Source: Alphaproteobacteria bacterium
GTDB taxonomy: Bacteria; Pseudomonadota; Alphaproteobacteria; MED-G09
Direction of reading: 5' to 3'
NCBI GenBank assembly: GCA_018658685.1
Contig: JABHUT010000196.1
Span: 1 to 18,731, forward strand
Length of the DNA: 18,731 nucleotides
The translations under genes and the position numbers were made by a program. How positions within the stretch are numbered: the first letter of the stretch is position 1; each line of letters starts with the position of its first letter. Under the pieces are notes generated by a model that saw nothing but the letters and a program-made list of their open reading frames with translations, searched no databases and had not been told where the DNA came from. Of this stretch, positions 1 to 6,068 are shown in pieces.

Positions 1-1
1 A

Positions 2-547
2 AAGCTCAACCCTTCGGGAGAAGTTCCAATTTTGATTTTTGATGAAGTTACTTTTTGTGGGCAATATGCGATTACAGAATATATTGAATTTAAATATGAT
101 AATATTCTTCCACAAGATATTAAAACTAAAGCAGAAAATAGAAGATTAATTGATTGGTTTGATAATAAATTTTATAGAGAAGTAACTAAAATAATAATAA
201 ATGAAAGAGTTGAAAAAAGGTTCATATCAGTTGAAAAAGGTGGAGGCTTACCCAATACTGAATTAATTCGTTTGGCGATAAATACTATGAATAATCACCT
301 AAAGTATATGGAATATCTTCTAGAAAGAAGGTTTTGGCTTGTAACTAATAAGATAGAGCTTGCTGATTTAACTGCGGCATCACATATTTCTTGCTTAGAT
401 TACTTGGGAGATATTCCATGGGAAAAATTTCCTGAAATTAAGTTATGGTATTCGAGAATTAAAAGTAGGCCAAGCTTTCGATCAATCCTTACTGATAAAA
501 TTGTTGGTATTCCACCAAGAGGTAATTATGCCTTGCTCGACTTCTAA
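2..547 (+). CDS. fzlA: GST-fold protein, probable FzlA (5' end cut off by window)
   Basis: This is the C-terminal part of a glutathione S-transferase-like protein. The reading frame is open from base 2 and begins in the thioredoxin-like domain (KLNPSGEVPIL, then the ITEYIE stretch that follows the GSH-site region), so the true start lies upstream. The TTG at 32 is an internal Leu codon. The rest is the all-helical GST C-domain, with LADLTAASHISCLDYLGDIPW, WYSRIKSRPSFR and the terminal NYALLDF. From memory, this ending and the position directly before queG fit FzlA, the alphaproteobacterial GST homologue that binds FtsZ, curves its protofilaments and promotes constriction, rather than an enzyme using glutathione. 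If so, it acts in the cytoplasm at the division plane. The last 20 bases overlap queG, suggesting one transcript. GST membership is secure; the FzlA assignment is inferred from the C-terminus and context, and a generic GST remains possible. Confidence 0.75.
   Translation, partial: KLNPSGEVPILIFDEVTFCGQYAITEYIEFKYDNILPQDIKTKAENRRLIDWFDNKFYREVTKIIINERVEKRFISVEKGGGLPNTELIRLAINTMNNHLKYMEYLLERRFWLVTNKIELADLTAASHISCLDYLGDIPWEKFPEIKLWYSRIKSRPSFRSILTDKIVGIPPRGNYALLDF
517..522 (+). promoter_or_regulatory. Ribosome binding site that fixes the queG start
   Basis: AAGAGG lies five bases before the ATG at 528, inside the end of the upstream GST gene. An in-frame TTG at 501 has no such site and would add nine residues without family support, so the ATG at 528 is preferred. 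Confidence 0.6.
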
Positions 548-1670
548 AAAAAAACTAGAAAAAAATTTAAAAAATAGTTTAATTGAAAAATCAAAAGAAT
601 TTGGCTTTGATGTAATTAGAATTACAAAACCTAATATTAGCAAAGAAAACAGAGATTACTTTGATAAATTTCTTTTTAATAATTTTCATGGTGAAATGGA
701 TTGGCTAGAAAATAAAAAAGAAAGAAGGAAATCACCTAAAAAGTTATGGAGCGATGTTGAAAGTATTATAATGCTTGGAGTCAACTATGGTCCAGATCAT
801 GATCCTTTAGATAGCATTAAACTGAAAAATACTGGAAATATATCAGTTTATGCCAAAGGAAATGACTACCACGATATTATAAAAAAGAATTTAAAGAAAT
901 TAGGTCGATGGTTTGTTCAAGAAATAAAATCTGAAATTAAAGTTTTTGTTGATACGGCTCCAGTTATGGAAAAACCTCTTGCCCAAAAAGCTGGGTTAGG
1001 CTGGCAAGGAAAACATACAAACTTAGTTTCAAGGGAATTTGGATCTTGGTTATTTCTAGGTTCAATATATACAAATATTGTTATTGATACGGATGAAGAA
1101 GAGTTAGATCATTGCGGAAATTGTACGAGTTGTATTGATATATGCCCAACACAAGCATTCCCAGAGCCTTATAAACTTGATGCCAGAAAATGCATATCAT
1201 ATCTTACAATAGAACATAAGGGTCCAATACCAATAAATCTAAGATCAAAAATTGGTAATAGAATTTATGGATGTGATGACTGTTTAGCTATATGTCCATG
1301 GAATAAGTTTGCTAAAGAATCTAATGAAATGAAATTTTCTTCAAACCACAATAAAGAATCCTTTAGTCTCGAGAAATTATCATTATTGGACGATAGAAAT
1401 TTCAGATTAATGTTTTCAAAGTCGCCAATAAAGAGGATTGGTAGGGACAGATTTTTACGTAATGTACTTATTGCATTGGGCAATTCAAAATCAAAAAGTG
1501 CTGCACACTATATAAAAAGAAACCTTGGTGATAAATCTCCAATTGTCAGGGGCGCGGCTGTATGGGCAATTAATCAAATTTTAAAAGGGGAAGAAATCAA
1601 TATGATTAAAAATAATTTTCTGCCCTTAGAGCAAGATATAAACGTAATAAATGAATGGAATTATAATTAA
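528..1670 (+). CDS. queG: Epoxyqueuosine reductase QueG
   Basis: QueG carries out the last step of queuosine synthesis, reducing epoxyqueuosine to queuosine at the wobble base of GUN-anticodon tRNAs. It is a cytoplasmic, cobalamin-dependent iron-sulfur enzyme. From the ATG at 528 it has 380 residues, normal for the family. Visible landmarks are VDTAPVMEK (141-149) with the likely catalytic Asp142, the first cysteine group C196-C199-C202-C206P, C222 in KCISYLTIEH, and C249-C252-C256P. Together these supply ligands for two [4Fe-4S] clusters. The C-terminal part (about 310-365, with SAAHYIKRNL and PIVRGAAVWAI) resembles the HEAT-like repeats of QueG. It overlaps the GST gene by 20 bases upstream and shares a TTAA with the convergent hydrolase at its end, leaving no room for a terminator. 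Identification is firm. Confidence 0.96.
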   Translation: MPCSTSKKKLEKNLKNSLIEKSKEFGFDVIRITKPNISKENRDYFDKFLFNNFHGEMDWLENKKERRKSPKKLWSDVESIIMLGVNYGPDHDPLDSIKLKNTGNISVYAKGNDYHDIIKKNLKKLGRWFVQEIKSEIKVFVDTAPVMEKPLAQKAGLGWQGKHTNLVSREFGSWLFLGSIYTNIVIDTDEEELDHCGNCTSCIDICPTQAFPEPYKLDARKCISYLTIEHKGPIPINLRSKIGNRIYGCDDCLAICPWNKFAKESNEMKFSSNHNKESFSLEKLSLLDDRNFRLMFSKSPIKRIGRDRFLRNVLIALGNSKSKSAAHYIKRNLGDKSPIVRGAAVWAINQILKGEEINMIKNNFLPLEQDINVINEWNYN

Positions 1671-2437
1671 GTAATTTTTGTTAATGAGATCATTTCATCA
1701 ATTGAAAAAAATAAATAATTTAAATCAGTTTTTCTTGAAAGCCCGTGCTCACCATCTTTTATAAAGATCTTTACAATTTTATCAGATTCCAAACAATCAC
1801 TAACAGCATTAGATAATTCCCAAGGTACTGACTTATCCATCATCCCGTGGATAAACTTTATAGGGCATTTTAAATCAATTGCCCCATTTAGTAATAAGTG
1901 GTCCCTTCCATCTGTAATTAATTGTTTTGTTATATTGTAACTAGAATCGTAACCTTCATTCTGTCTTCTTAAGTAACCGTCTTTAATTAATGTATCCTTT
2001 TCCTCTTTTGAAAAATTATCCCACATTAAATTTTCTGTCATATCGACTGCTGGCGCCAAGAGGATAATACCCAACACTCTATCTTGCCTTTTAAGGGCAG
2101 CCAACAAAGAGAGCCAGCCACCCATAGAAGAGCCAATAAAAATCTGAGGACCAATGCAAATTTTATCAATGATTGCTAGACTATCATTAAGCCATTGAGA
2201 AATATTACAATCCTCAAAAATTTTTGATGACTTGCCGTGGCCTGAATAGTCAAACCTACATAAATTTATTTTATTCTTCTTTGCATATTCAGAAACAGCT
2301 TGAGCCTTAGTTCCGTTCATGTCTGAAAATAAACCGCCAAACCAAATAATATTGTGTTTATTATGGGGGCTATATTCAAAAATATAGGCTATAGAATTAT
2401 TATTTGCGGTTTTTAATGTATCATGTATTTTTTTCAT
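1667..2437 (-). CDS. Alpha/beta hydrolase, ABHD10-like
   Basis: This is a 256-residue single-domain alpha/beta hydrolase. It shows the oxyanion region WFGGLFSDM (32-40), the RFDYSGHGKS strand-turn (61-70), the nucleophile elbow GSSMGGW with Ser104, a probable acid Asp201 in HGMMDKSVPW, and His231 in DGEHGLSR, so the catalytic triad is complete. There is no signal peptide, so it is cytoplasmic. The sequence most resembles the ABHD10/BEM46-like group of serine esterases or thioesterases (acyl-protein thioesterase and acyl-glucuronide esterase in animals); the bacterial substrate is unknown. A hydrolase of this kind near infC is, as I recall, common in alphaproteobacteria. It converges on queG with a 4-base overlap and is divergent from the glycosyltransferase. 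No Shine-Dalgarno site precedes the ATG, and a TATAAA (2451-2446 on the minus strand) would place transcription about two bases before it. Confidence 0.88.
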   Translation of the reverse strand: MKKIHDTLKTANNNSIAYIFEYSPHNKHNIIWFGGLFSDMNGTKAQAVSEYAKKNKINLCRFDYSGHGKSSKIFEDCNISQWLNDSLAIIDKICIGPQIFIGSSMGGWLSLLAALKRQDRVLGIILLAPAVDMTENLMWDNFSKEEKDTLIKDGYLRRQNEGYDSSYNITKQLITDGRDHLLLNGAIDLKCPIKFIHGMMDKSVPWELSNAVSDCLESDKIVKIFIKDGEHGLSRKTDLNYLFFSIDEMISLTKIT

Positions 2438-2450
2438 AGGTTTATTTTAT

Positions 2451-3632
2451 ATGTCAAATTTAACTTCTAATCATAAAAATAAAAGAATATTACAAATTAT
2501 CCCTAACATGGAAATAGGCGGAGCTGAGAGAACAGTCCTAGAAATAACCTCTTTTTTAAAAAAAAATACAAACCATACATCGATTGTTCTCACCTGTGGT
2601 GGAAAATTAATCAAAGATCTTAAGAGGTTAAACATAGATATTATTCAATTCCCTATAGATAAAAAAAATCCTTTTTTAATATTAAGGAATATTTTTAAAT
2701 TAAAGAAAATATTTGAAAAAGAAAAAATTGATCTTATTCATGTCAGATCTAGAGGACCCGCTTGGTCAGCAATTTATGCAGCAAAATATTTAAATATACC
2801 AATACTCACAACATGGCACGGACATGTCAATAAAACATCTTGGTTTAAAAAGAAATATAACTCCATTATGCATAGAGGGGATGCACTAATAGCAAACTCA
2901 AAATATACAGCAGAAAATATTAGTAAAATATATGGCATAGATAAAAGTAAAATTGATATTATACCAAGGGGTGTAGATATTAATAATTTCAAAGAATCAA
3001 ATTTTACCAGCCGAGAAGTAACAAAAATAAAAGAAGATTGGAAAATCTTTGATGAAAAAAAAATTATAATCCTTCTTCCAGCAAGATTAACTAAATGGAA
3101 AGGTCACGAAGTTACTATTCAAGCGATTAATCTGCTAAAAGAAGAAAACTTTTTTAAAGATATTGTATGTCTTTTTGCTGGAGAGCAAAAGAATAGCGAA
3201 AAATATATTCATAATTTAAATAAGTTAATTGCATCTTATTCCCTTGATGAAAAAATAAAATTAATTGGACTAGTTGAAAATATGCCTTTGGCCTACCAGG
3301 CAGCTGATCTGATCTTATCTCCTTCTATCGAGCCAGAACCTTTTGGAAGAATCCCCATAGAAGCACAAGCATCAGGAAAAACGATAATCGCATGCAATGC
3401 TGGTGCTGTAAAAGATACTATAAAAAGTGGCGAAAATTATACAGGTTTTAAAGCAATACCAAACGATAGTGTATCACTTGCTGATAAAATAAAAATAGCA
3501 TTAAATATGGAAAATAAAGAAATCCAAGATATGCAAAAACGAAGTATTTTAAATGTAAAAAATAATTTTTCTCTTGAAAGTATGTGTAAAAAAACATTAG
3601 AAGTCTATAATCGATTGTTAATTTCTAAATGA
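2451..3632 (+). CDS. Family 4 (GT4) glycosyltransferase
   Basis: This 393-residue GT-B-fold retaining glycosyltransferase transfers a sugar from a nucleotide donor, probably to a cell-surface glycan or lipid. The N-terminal Rossmann domain starts ILQIIPNMEIGGAER (13-27), a typical acceptor-side glycine loop. The linker carries NSKYTAENI and IIPRGVDINNF (170-180). The C-domain starts with ILLPARLTKWKGHE (207-220) and ends with the donor-binding EX7E motif, Glu296 and Glu304, in EPEPFGRIPIEAQASGK. No transmembrane segment is visible, so it is probably a peripheral cytoplasmic-face enzyme. No other envelope-sugar genes are nearby, so the acceptor cannot be told. It starts 13 bases from the divergent hydrolase, with only a weak AGG as ribosome site. 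It ends 67 bases before infC. Confidence 0.88.
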   Translation: MSNLTSNHKNKRILQIIPNMEIGGAERTVLEITSFLKKNTNHTSIVLTCGGKLIKDLKRLNIDIIQFPIDKKNPFLILRNIFKLKKIFEKEKIDLIHVRSRGPAWSAIYAAKYLNIPILTTWHGHVNKTSWFKKKYNSIMHRGDALIANSKYTAENISKIYGIDKSKIDIIPRGVDINNFKESNFTSREVTKIKEDWKIFDEKKIIILLPARLTKWKGHEVTIQAINLLKEENFFKDIVCLFAGEQKNSEKYIHNLNKLIASYSLDEKIKLIGLVENMPLAYQAADLILSPSIEPEPFGRIPIEAQASGKTIIACNAGAVKDTIKSGENYTGFKAIPNDSVSLADKIKIALNMENKEIQDMQKRSILNVKNNFSLESMCKKTLEVYNRLLISK

Positions 3633-3637
3633 ATTTC

Positions 3638-3666
3638 TTGACATGATTTACATAGAAAGCAATCTT
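3638..3666 (+). promoter_or_regulatory. Possible promoter for infC operon
   Basis: A perfect -35 consensus TTGACA (3638-3643) stands just after the glycosyltransferase stop. With a 17-base spacer the -10 position holds AATCTT (3661-3666), a poor match. This would start transcription roughly 30 bases before infC. The -35 is convincing; the -10 is not. Confidence 0.4.
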
Positions 3667-3685
3667 AAGGTCATAATTTATTAAT

Positions 3686-3692
3686 AAGGAGA
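3686..3692 (+). promoter_or_regulatory. Strong ribosome binding site before the infC AUA codon
   Basis: AAGGAGA lies eight bases upstream of the ATA at 3700, ideal spacing. It decides the infC start, since no ATG, GTG or TTG codon occurs in that frame between the upstream TAA (3685-3687) and the ATG at 3907. Confidence 0.85.
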
Positions 3693-3699
3693 AGTTTCC

Positions 3700-4236
3700 A
3701 TAAGTAGACAACATAGCCAGACACCGCCTTCCTCCAAAGGACCGCGGGTCAATGAACAAATTACCGCAGAAGAAGTATTATTAATAGATGCTTCTGGTGA
3801 GAAAAAAGGTAACGTACCAACCCCTCAAGCAATTGAAGTATCTAAAGAACAAGGATTAGACCTTGTAGAAATATCACCCAAGACAAATCCGCCTGTTTGT
3901 AAGGTAATGGACTATGGGAAATATAAATTTGAAAGTCAAAAAAAAGCCAATCAAGCAAAAAAGAAGCAAAAAACTATTGCGATTAAAGAAATCAAACTTC
4001 GTCCCAATATTGATGTTCATGACTATCAGGTTAAAATGAGAAGTGTACAAAAATTTCTTTCTGAAGGAGATAAAGTTAAGGTTACCTTAAGGTTTCGAGG
4101 AAGAGAAATGGCCCATCAAGATAGAGGGGCTTCTCTTTTACAGAAAGTTAAGGAAGAAATTGATCAAATTGCCAAAGTAGAGATGGAGCCCAAATTTGAA
4201 GGTAGGCAAATGATTATGGTTTTAGCACCCAGATAA
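3700..4236 (+). CDS. infC: Translation initiation factor IF-3 (AUA start codon)
   Basis: IF-3 binds the 30S subunit, keeps the subunits apart and proofreads the start codon and initiator tRNA. The protein is 178 residues when read from the ATA at 3700, the normal family length. The first conventional start in frame (ATG at 3907) is residue 70 and would delete the whole N-terminal domain. That domain is clearly encoded: GPRVNEQI (14-21), LLIDASGEKKG, and the LDLVEISPKTNPPVCKVMDYGKYKFE stretch leading into the linker. The C-domain carries VKMRSVQKFL, KVKVTLRFRGREMAHQDRG and the final MVLAP. A rare AUA start is consistent with the known autoregulation of infC, where IF-3 represses initiation at its own non-AUG codon (AUU in E. 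coli). It heads a block with rpmI, rplT and pheST. Product certain; start very likely. Confidence 0.95.
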   Translation: MSRQHSQTPPSSKGPRVNEQITAEEVLLIDASGEKKGNVPTPQAIEVSKEQGLDLVEISPKTNPPVCKVMDYGKYKFESQKKANQAKKKQKTIAIKEIKLRPNIDVHDYQVKMRSVQKFLSEGDKVKVTLRFRGREMAHQDRGASLLQKVKEEIDQIAKVEMEPKFEGRQMIMVLAPR

Positions 4237-4281
4237 AGCTTCTTTTAGTTGAATTAATTTCAAAAGTAATATAAACCACCC

Positions 4282-4317
4282 TTAGATGATCCGGCAGGGC
4301 ATGCCGTGTTTATCTAA
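4282..4317 (+). promoter_or_regulatory. Hairpin in infC-rpmI spacer, candidate ribosomal-protein leader
   Basis: In the 124-base spacer, an inner stem CGGCA (4292-4296)/TGCCG (4302-4306) closes a five-base loop GGGCA. An outer stem TTAGAT (4282-4287)/ATCTAA (4312-4317) encloses it with a small internal loop (4 and 5 bases). The region is more G+C-rich than its surroundings, and no run of T long enough for an intrinsic terminator follows at once. L20 is known to repress its own operon by binding leader RNA in other bacteria, so a translational operator for rpmI-rplT is plausible. A processing site or weak terminator is the alternative. Confidence 0.4.
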
Positions 4318-4360
4318 AAAGCTTATTCCTTAATGATAATTAAATACAGGAGAATGCAAA

Positions 4361-4558
4361 ATGCCCAAGTTAAAGACAAAGAGTGGAGCAAAAAAACGCT
4401 TCAAAGTTACAGCTTCAGGTAAAGTTAGTCGTGCCCAAGCCGGCAAAAGGCATGGAATGATTAAAAGAACTCCAAAACAAATCCGGAATAAACGAGGAAC
4501 TACTGTCCTCTCCGATTCTGACAGCAGGATAGTTAAAAAATTCCTGCCTTACGCATAA
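4361..4558 (+). CDS. rpmI: 50S ribosomal protein bL35
   Basis: This is a small basic large-subunit ribosomal protein of 65 residues, the family's usual length. It begins MPKLKTKSGAKKRFKVT and has the typical central GKRHGM motif followed by RGTTVLSDSD and a C-terminal KKFLPYA. The ATG has a good ribosome site, AGGAGA at 4348-4353, seven bases upstream. Its stop codon TAA (4556-4558) overlaps the rplT Shine-Dalgarno site, so the two are probably coupled in translation, as is usual for rpmI-rplT. Confidence 0.97.
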   Translation: MPKLKTKSGAKKRFKVTASGKVSRAQAGKRHGMIKRTPKQIRNKRGTTVLSDSDSRIVKKFLPYA

Positions 4559-4564
4559 GGAGAT
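4557..4564 (+). promoter_or_regulatory. rplT ribosome binding site overlapping the rpmI stop
   Basis: AAGGAGAT begins inside the rpmI stop codon and ends four bases before the rplT ATG (4569). This indicates translational coupling of bL35 and bL20. Confidence 0.7.
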
Positions 4565-4568
4565 ATAG

Positions 4569-4925
4569 ATGGCTCGTGTAAAAGGTGGTCCAGCAAGTCA
4601 CGCTAGACATAGAAAGATAATAAAAAGTGCTAAAGGCTATTGGGGTAGAAGAAAAAATACTTTCAGAATTGCTAACCAAGCAGTCGAAAAAGCTGGTCAA
4701 TATGCATATCGAGATAGGAAGGTTCGAAAAAGAAACTTTAGATCGCTATGGATTCAAAGGATAAATGCAGCTGCAAGATTAAATGGTTCAACTTATGGAC
4801 AATTCATCAATGGTCTTTCTAAAGCAGGAATTGAGATTGATAGAAAAGTTCTAGCTGAATTAGCTATATCCGATGCAGTAAGTTTTCAAAAGTTAGTGGA
4901 AAAAGCTCAAGCTTCATTAAAATAA
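4569..4925 (+). CDS. rplT: 50S ribosomal protein bL20
   Basis: bL20 is an early assembly protein of the large subunit that binds 23S rRNA. The 118 residues match the family length. Landmarks are MARVKGGPASHARHRKIIKSAKGYWGRR at the N-terminus (the long basic extension), AYRDRKVRKRNFRSLWIQRINAA (47-69), YGQFINGLSKAGIEIDRKVLAELA and a C-terminal FQKLVEKA. It lies 10 bases after rpmI and 57 bases before pheS. By analogy with other bacteria, L20 may control rpmI-rplT through the upstream leader; this is inferred, not seen. Confidence 0.97.
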   Translation: MARVKGGPASHARHRKIIKSAKGYWGRRKNTFRIANQAVEKAGQYAYRDRKVRKRNFRSLWIQRINAAARLNGSTYGQFINGLSKAGIEIDRKVLAELAISDAVSFQKLVEKAQASLK

Positions 4926-4982
4926 AACTAAATTTGTGTTAAGCTTTATTTTTGAAGCGCTTTTAGTTCTTGGATGAAACTT

Positions 4983-6068
4983 ATGATTGACCTTGTAATA
5001 TTAGAAAAAGAAATTTTAGAGGAAGTAAAGTCTGTTAAGGATCAAGATGGACTTGAGGCAATTCGTGTTGGCGAACTAGGTAAGAAAGGTCGTATTTCAT
5101 TATTAATGAAAGACCTCAGCCTTTTAAGTCCTGAAGAAAAGAAAGAAAAGGGATCCACTCTTAACAAGCTCAAAAATAATGTATCAAATTCTATTTCTGA
5201 AAAAAAAGAAGAATTAGAAAATACTGAATTAAACAATAGATTACTCAAAGAAAAAGTTGATGTAAGTCTTCCGGTTCAATCTCAGTCAGCTAAAACAGGT
5301 AAAATCCACCCTGTATCACAAGTGATGGACGAAATATCAGAAATTTTTGGATCTCTTGGGTATCAAATAGCCGAGGGACCAGACATAGAAACTGAACATT
5401 ACAATTTTAATGCTCTTAACATTCCAGAGTCACACCCGGCAAGACAAATGCATGATACATTTTATATGCCAGATAAAAATGATAACGATGAAAGTCTTGT
5501 ATTAAGGACTCATACAAGTCCTGTTCAAGTTAGAACTATGGAAAAAGGAGAGCCCCCTTTTAAATTTATCTCGCCAGGGAGAACTTACAGATGCGATTCC
5601 GATCAAACTCATACTCCAATGTTTCATCAGATTGAAGGTTTGGTAGTAGACGAAAAAACTCATCTTGGTCATTTAAAATGGACTCTAGAAACATTTTTTA
5701 AATCTTTTTTTGAATTGGATAGTATCGAAATCCAATTGAGACCGAGTTATTTCCCATTTACAGAGCCTTCATTAGAGGTCGATGTTTTGTGCGACAGGTC
5801 TGGCTCAGTTCTTAAGGTTGGTGAAGGGTCCGATTGGCTTGAAGTTGCAGGCGCTGGAATGATTCATAGTGAAGTATTGAAGTCAGCAAATATCGATCCC
5901 ACAAAATACCAAGGCTTTGCATTTGGTCTTGGTGTTGATCGACTCGCTCAGCTAAAATATGGAATACCTGACCTAAGAACATTTTTTAATGGTGATGTTA
6001 GATGGCTGAATCATTATGGCTTCTCATTTCTTGATATACCTACCCTTTCAAGAGGTCTGAAAAAATGA
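4983..6068 (+). CDS. pheS: Phenylalanyl-tRNA synthetase alpha subunit
   Basis: This is the catalytic subunit of the alpha2-beta2 class II synthetase that charges tRNA-Phe. After an N-terminal coiled-coil (about 1-90, ending with Glu/Lys-rich helices), the catalytic core carries motif 1 (SHPARQMHDTFY), LRTHTSPVQVR, motif 2 (SPGRTYRCDSDQTHTPMFHQIEG), PSYFPFTEPSLEVDV, WLEVAGAGMIH and motif 3 (GFAFGLGVDRLAQLKYGIPDLR). From the ATG at 4983 it has 361 residues, and its N-terminus then aligns residue for residue in length with E. coli PheS up to the LGKKG motif (Gly33). An ATG three codons earlier (4974) is also possible; GGA at 4972-4974 is the only, weak, ribosome site and favours 4983. Its stop overlaps the pheT start. 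Confidence 0.96.
   Translation: MIDLVILEKEILEEVKSVKDQDGLEAIRVGELGKKGRISLLMKDLSLLSPEEKKEKGSTLNKLKNNVSNSISEKKEELENTELNNRLLKEKVDVSLPVQSQSAKTGKIHPVSQVMDEISEIFGSLGYQIAEGPDIETEHYNFNALNIPESHPARQMHDTFYMPDKNDNDESLVLRTHTSPVQVRTMEKGEPPFKFISPGRTYRCDSDQTHTPMFHQIEGLVVDEKTHLGHLKWTLETFFKSFFELDSIEIQLRPSYFPFTEPSLEVDVLCDRSGSVLKVGEGSDWLEVAGAGMIHSEVLKSANIDPTKYQGFAFGLGVDRLAQLKYGIPDLRTFFNGDVRWLNHYGFSFLDIPTLSRGLKK

Noticed and set aside
32..34. TTG at 32 as start of the GST-like gene
   Set aside because: The frame continues upstream with clear GST sequence (KLNPSGEVPIL), so this is an internal Leu codon.
501..527. Earlier TTG start for queG
   Set aside because: It has no ribosome site, and the extra residues MLVFHQEVI have no family support; ATG 528 has AAGAGG in front.
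3907..4236. infC read from the ATG at 3907 (109 residues)
   Set aside because: It deletes the whole IF-3 N-terminal domain, which is clearly encoded upstream in the same frame from 3700 behind a strong ribosome site.
4926..4968. Possible pheST attenuator hairpin in the rplT-pheS spacer
   Set aside because: AACTAAA (4926-4932) and TTTAGTT (4962-4968) can pair, with a palindromic AAGCGCTT nearby, but the stem is weak, A+T only, has a large bulge, and there is no Phe-rich leader peptide or T run.
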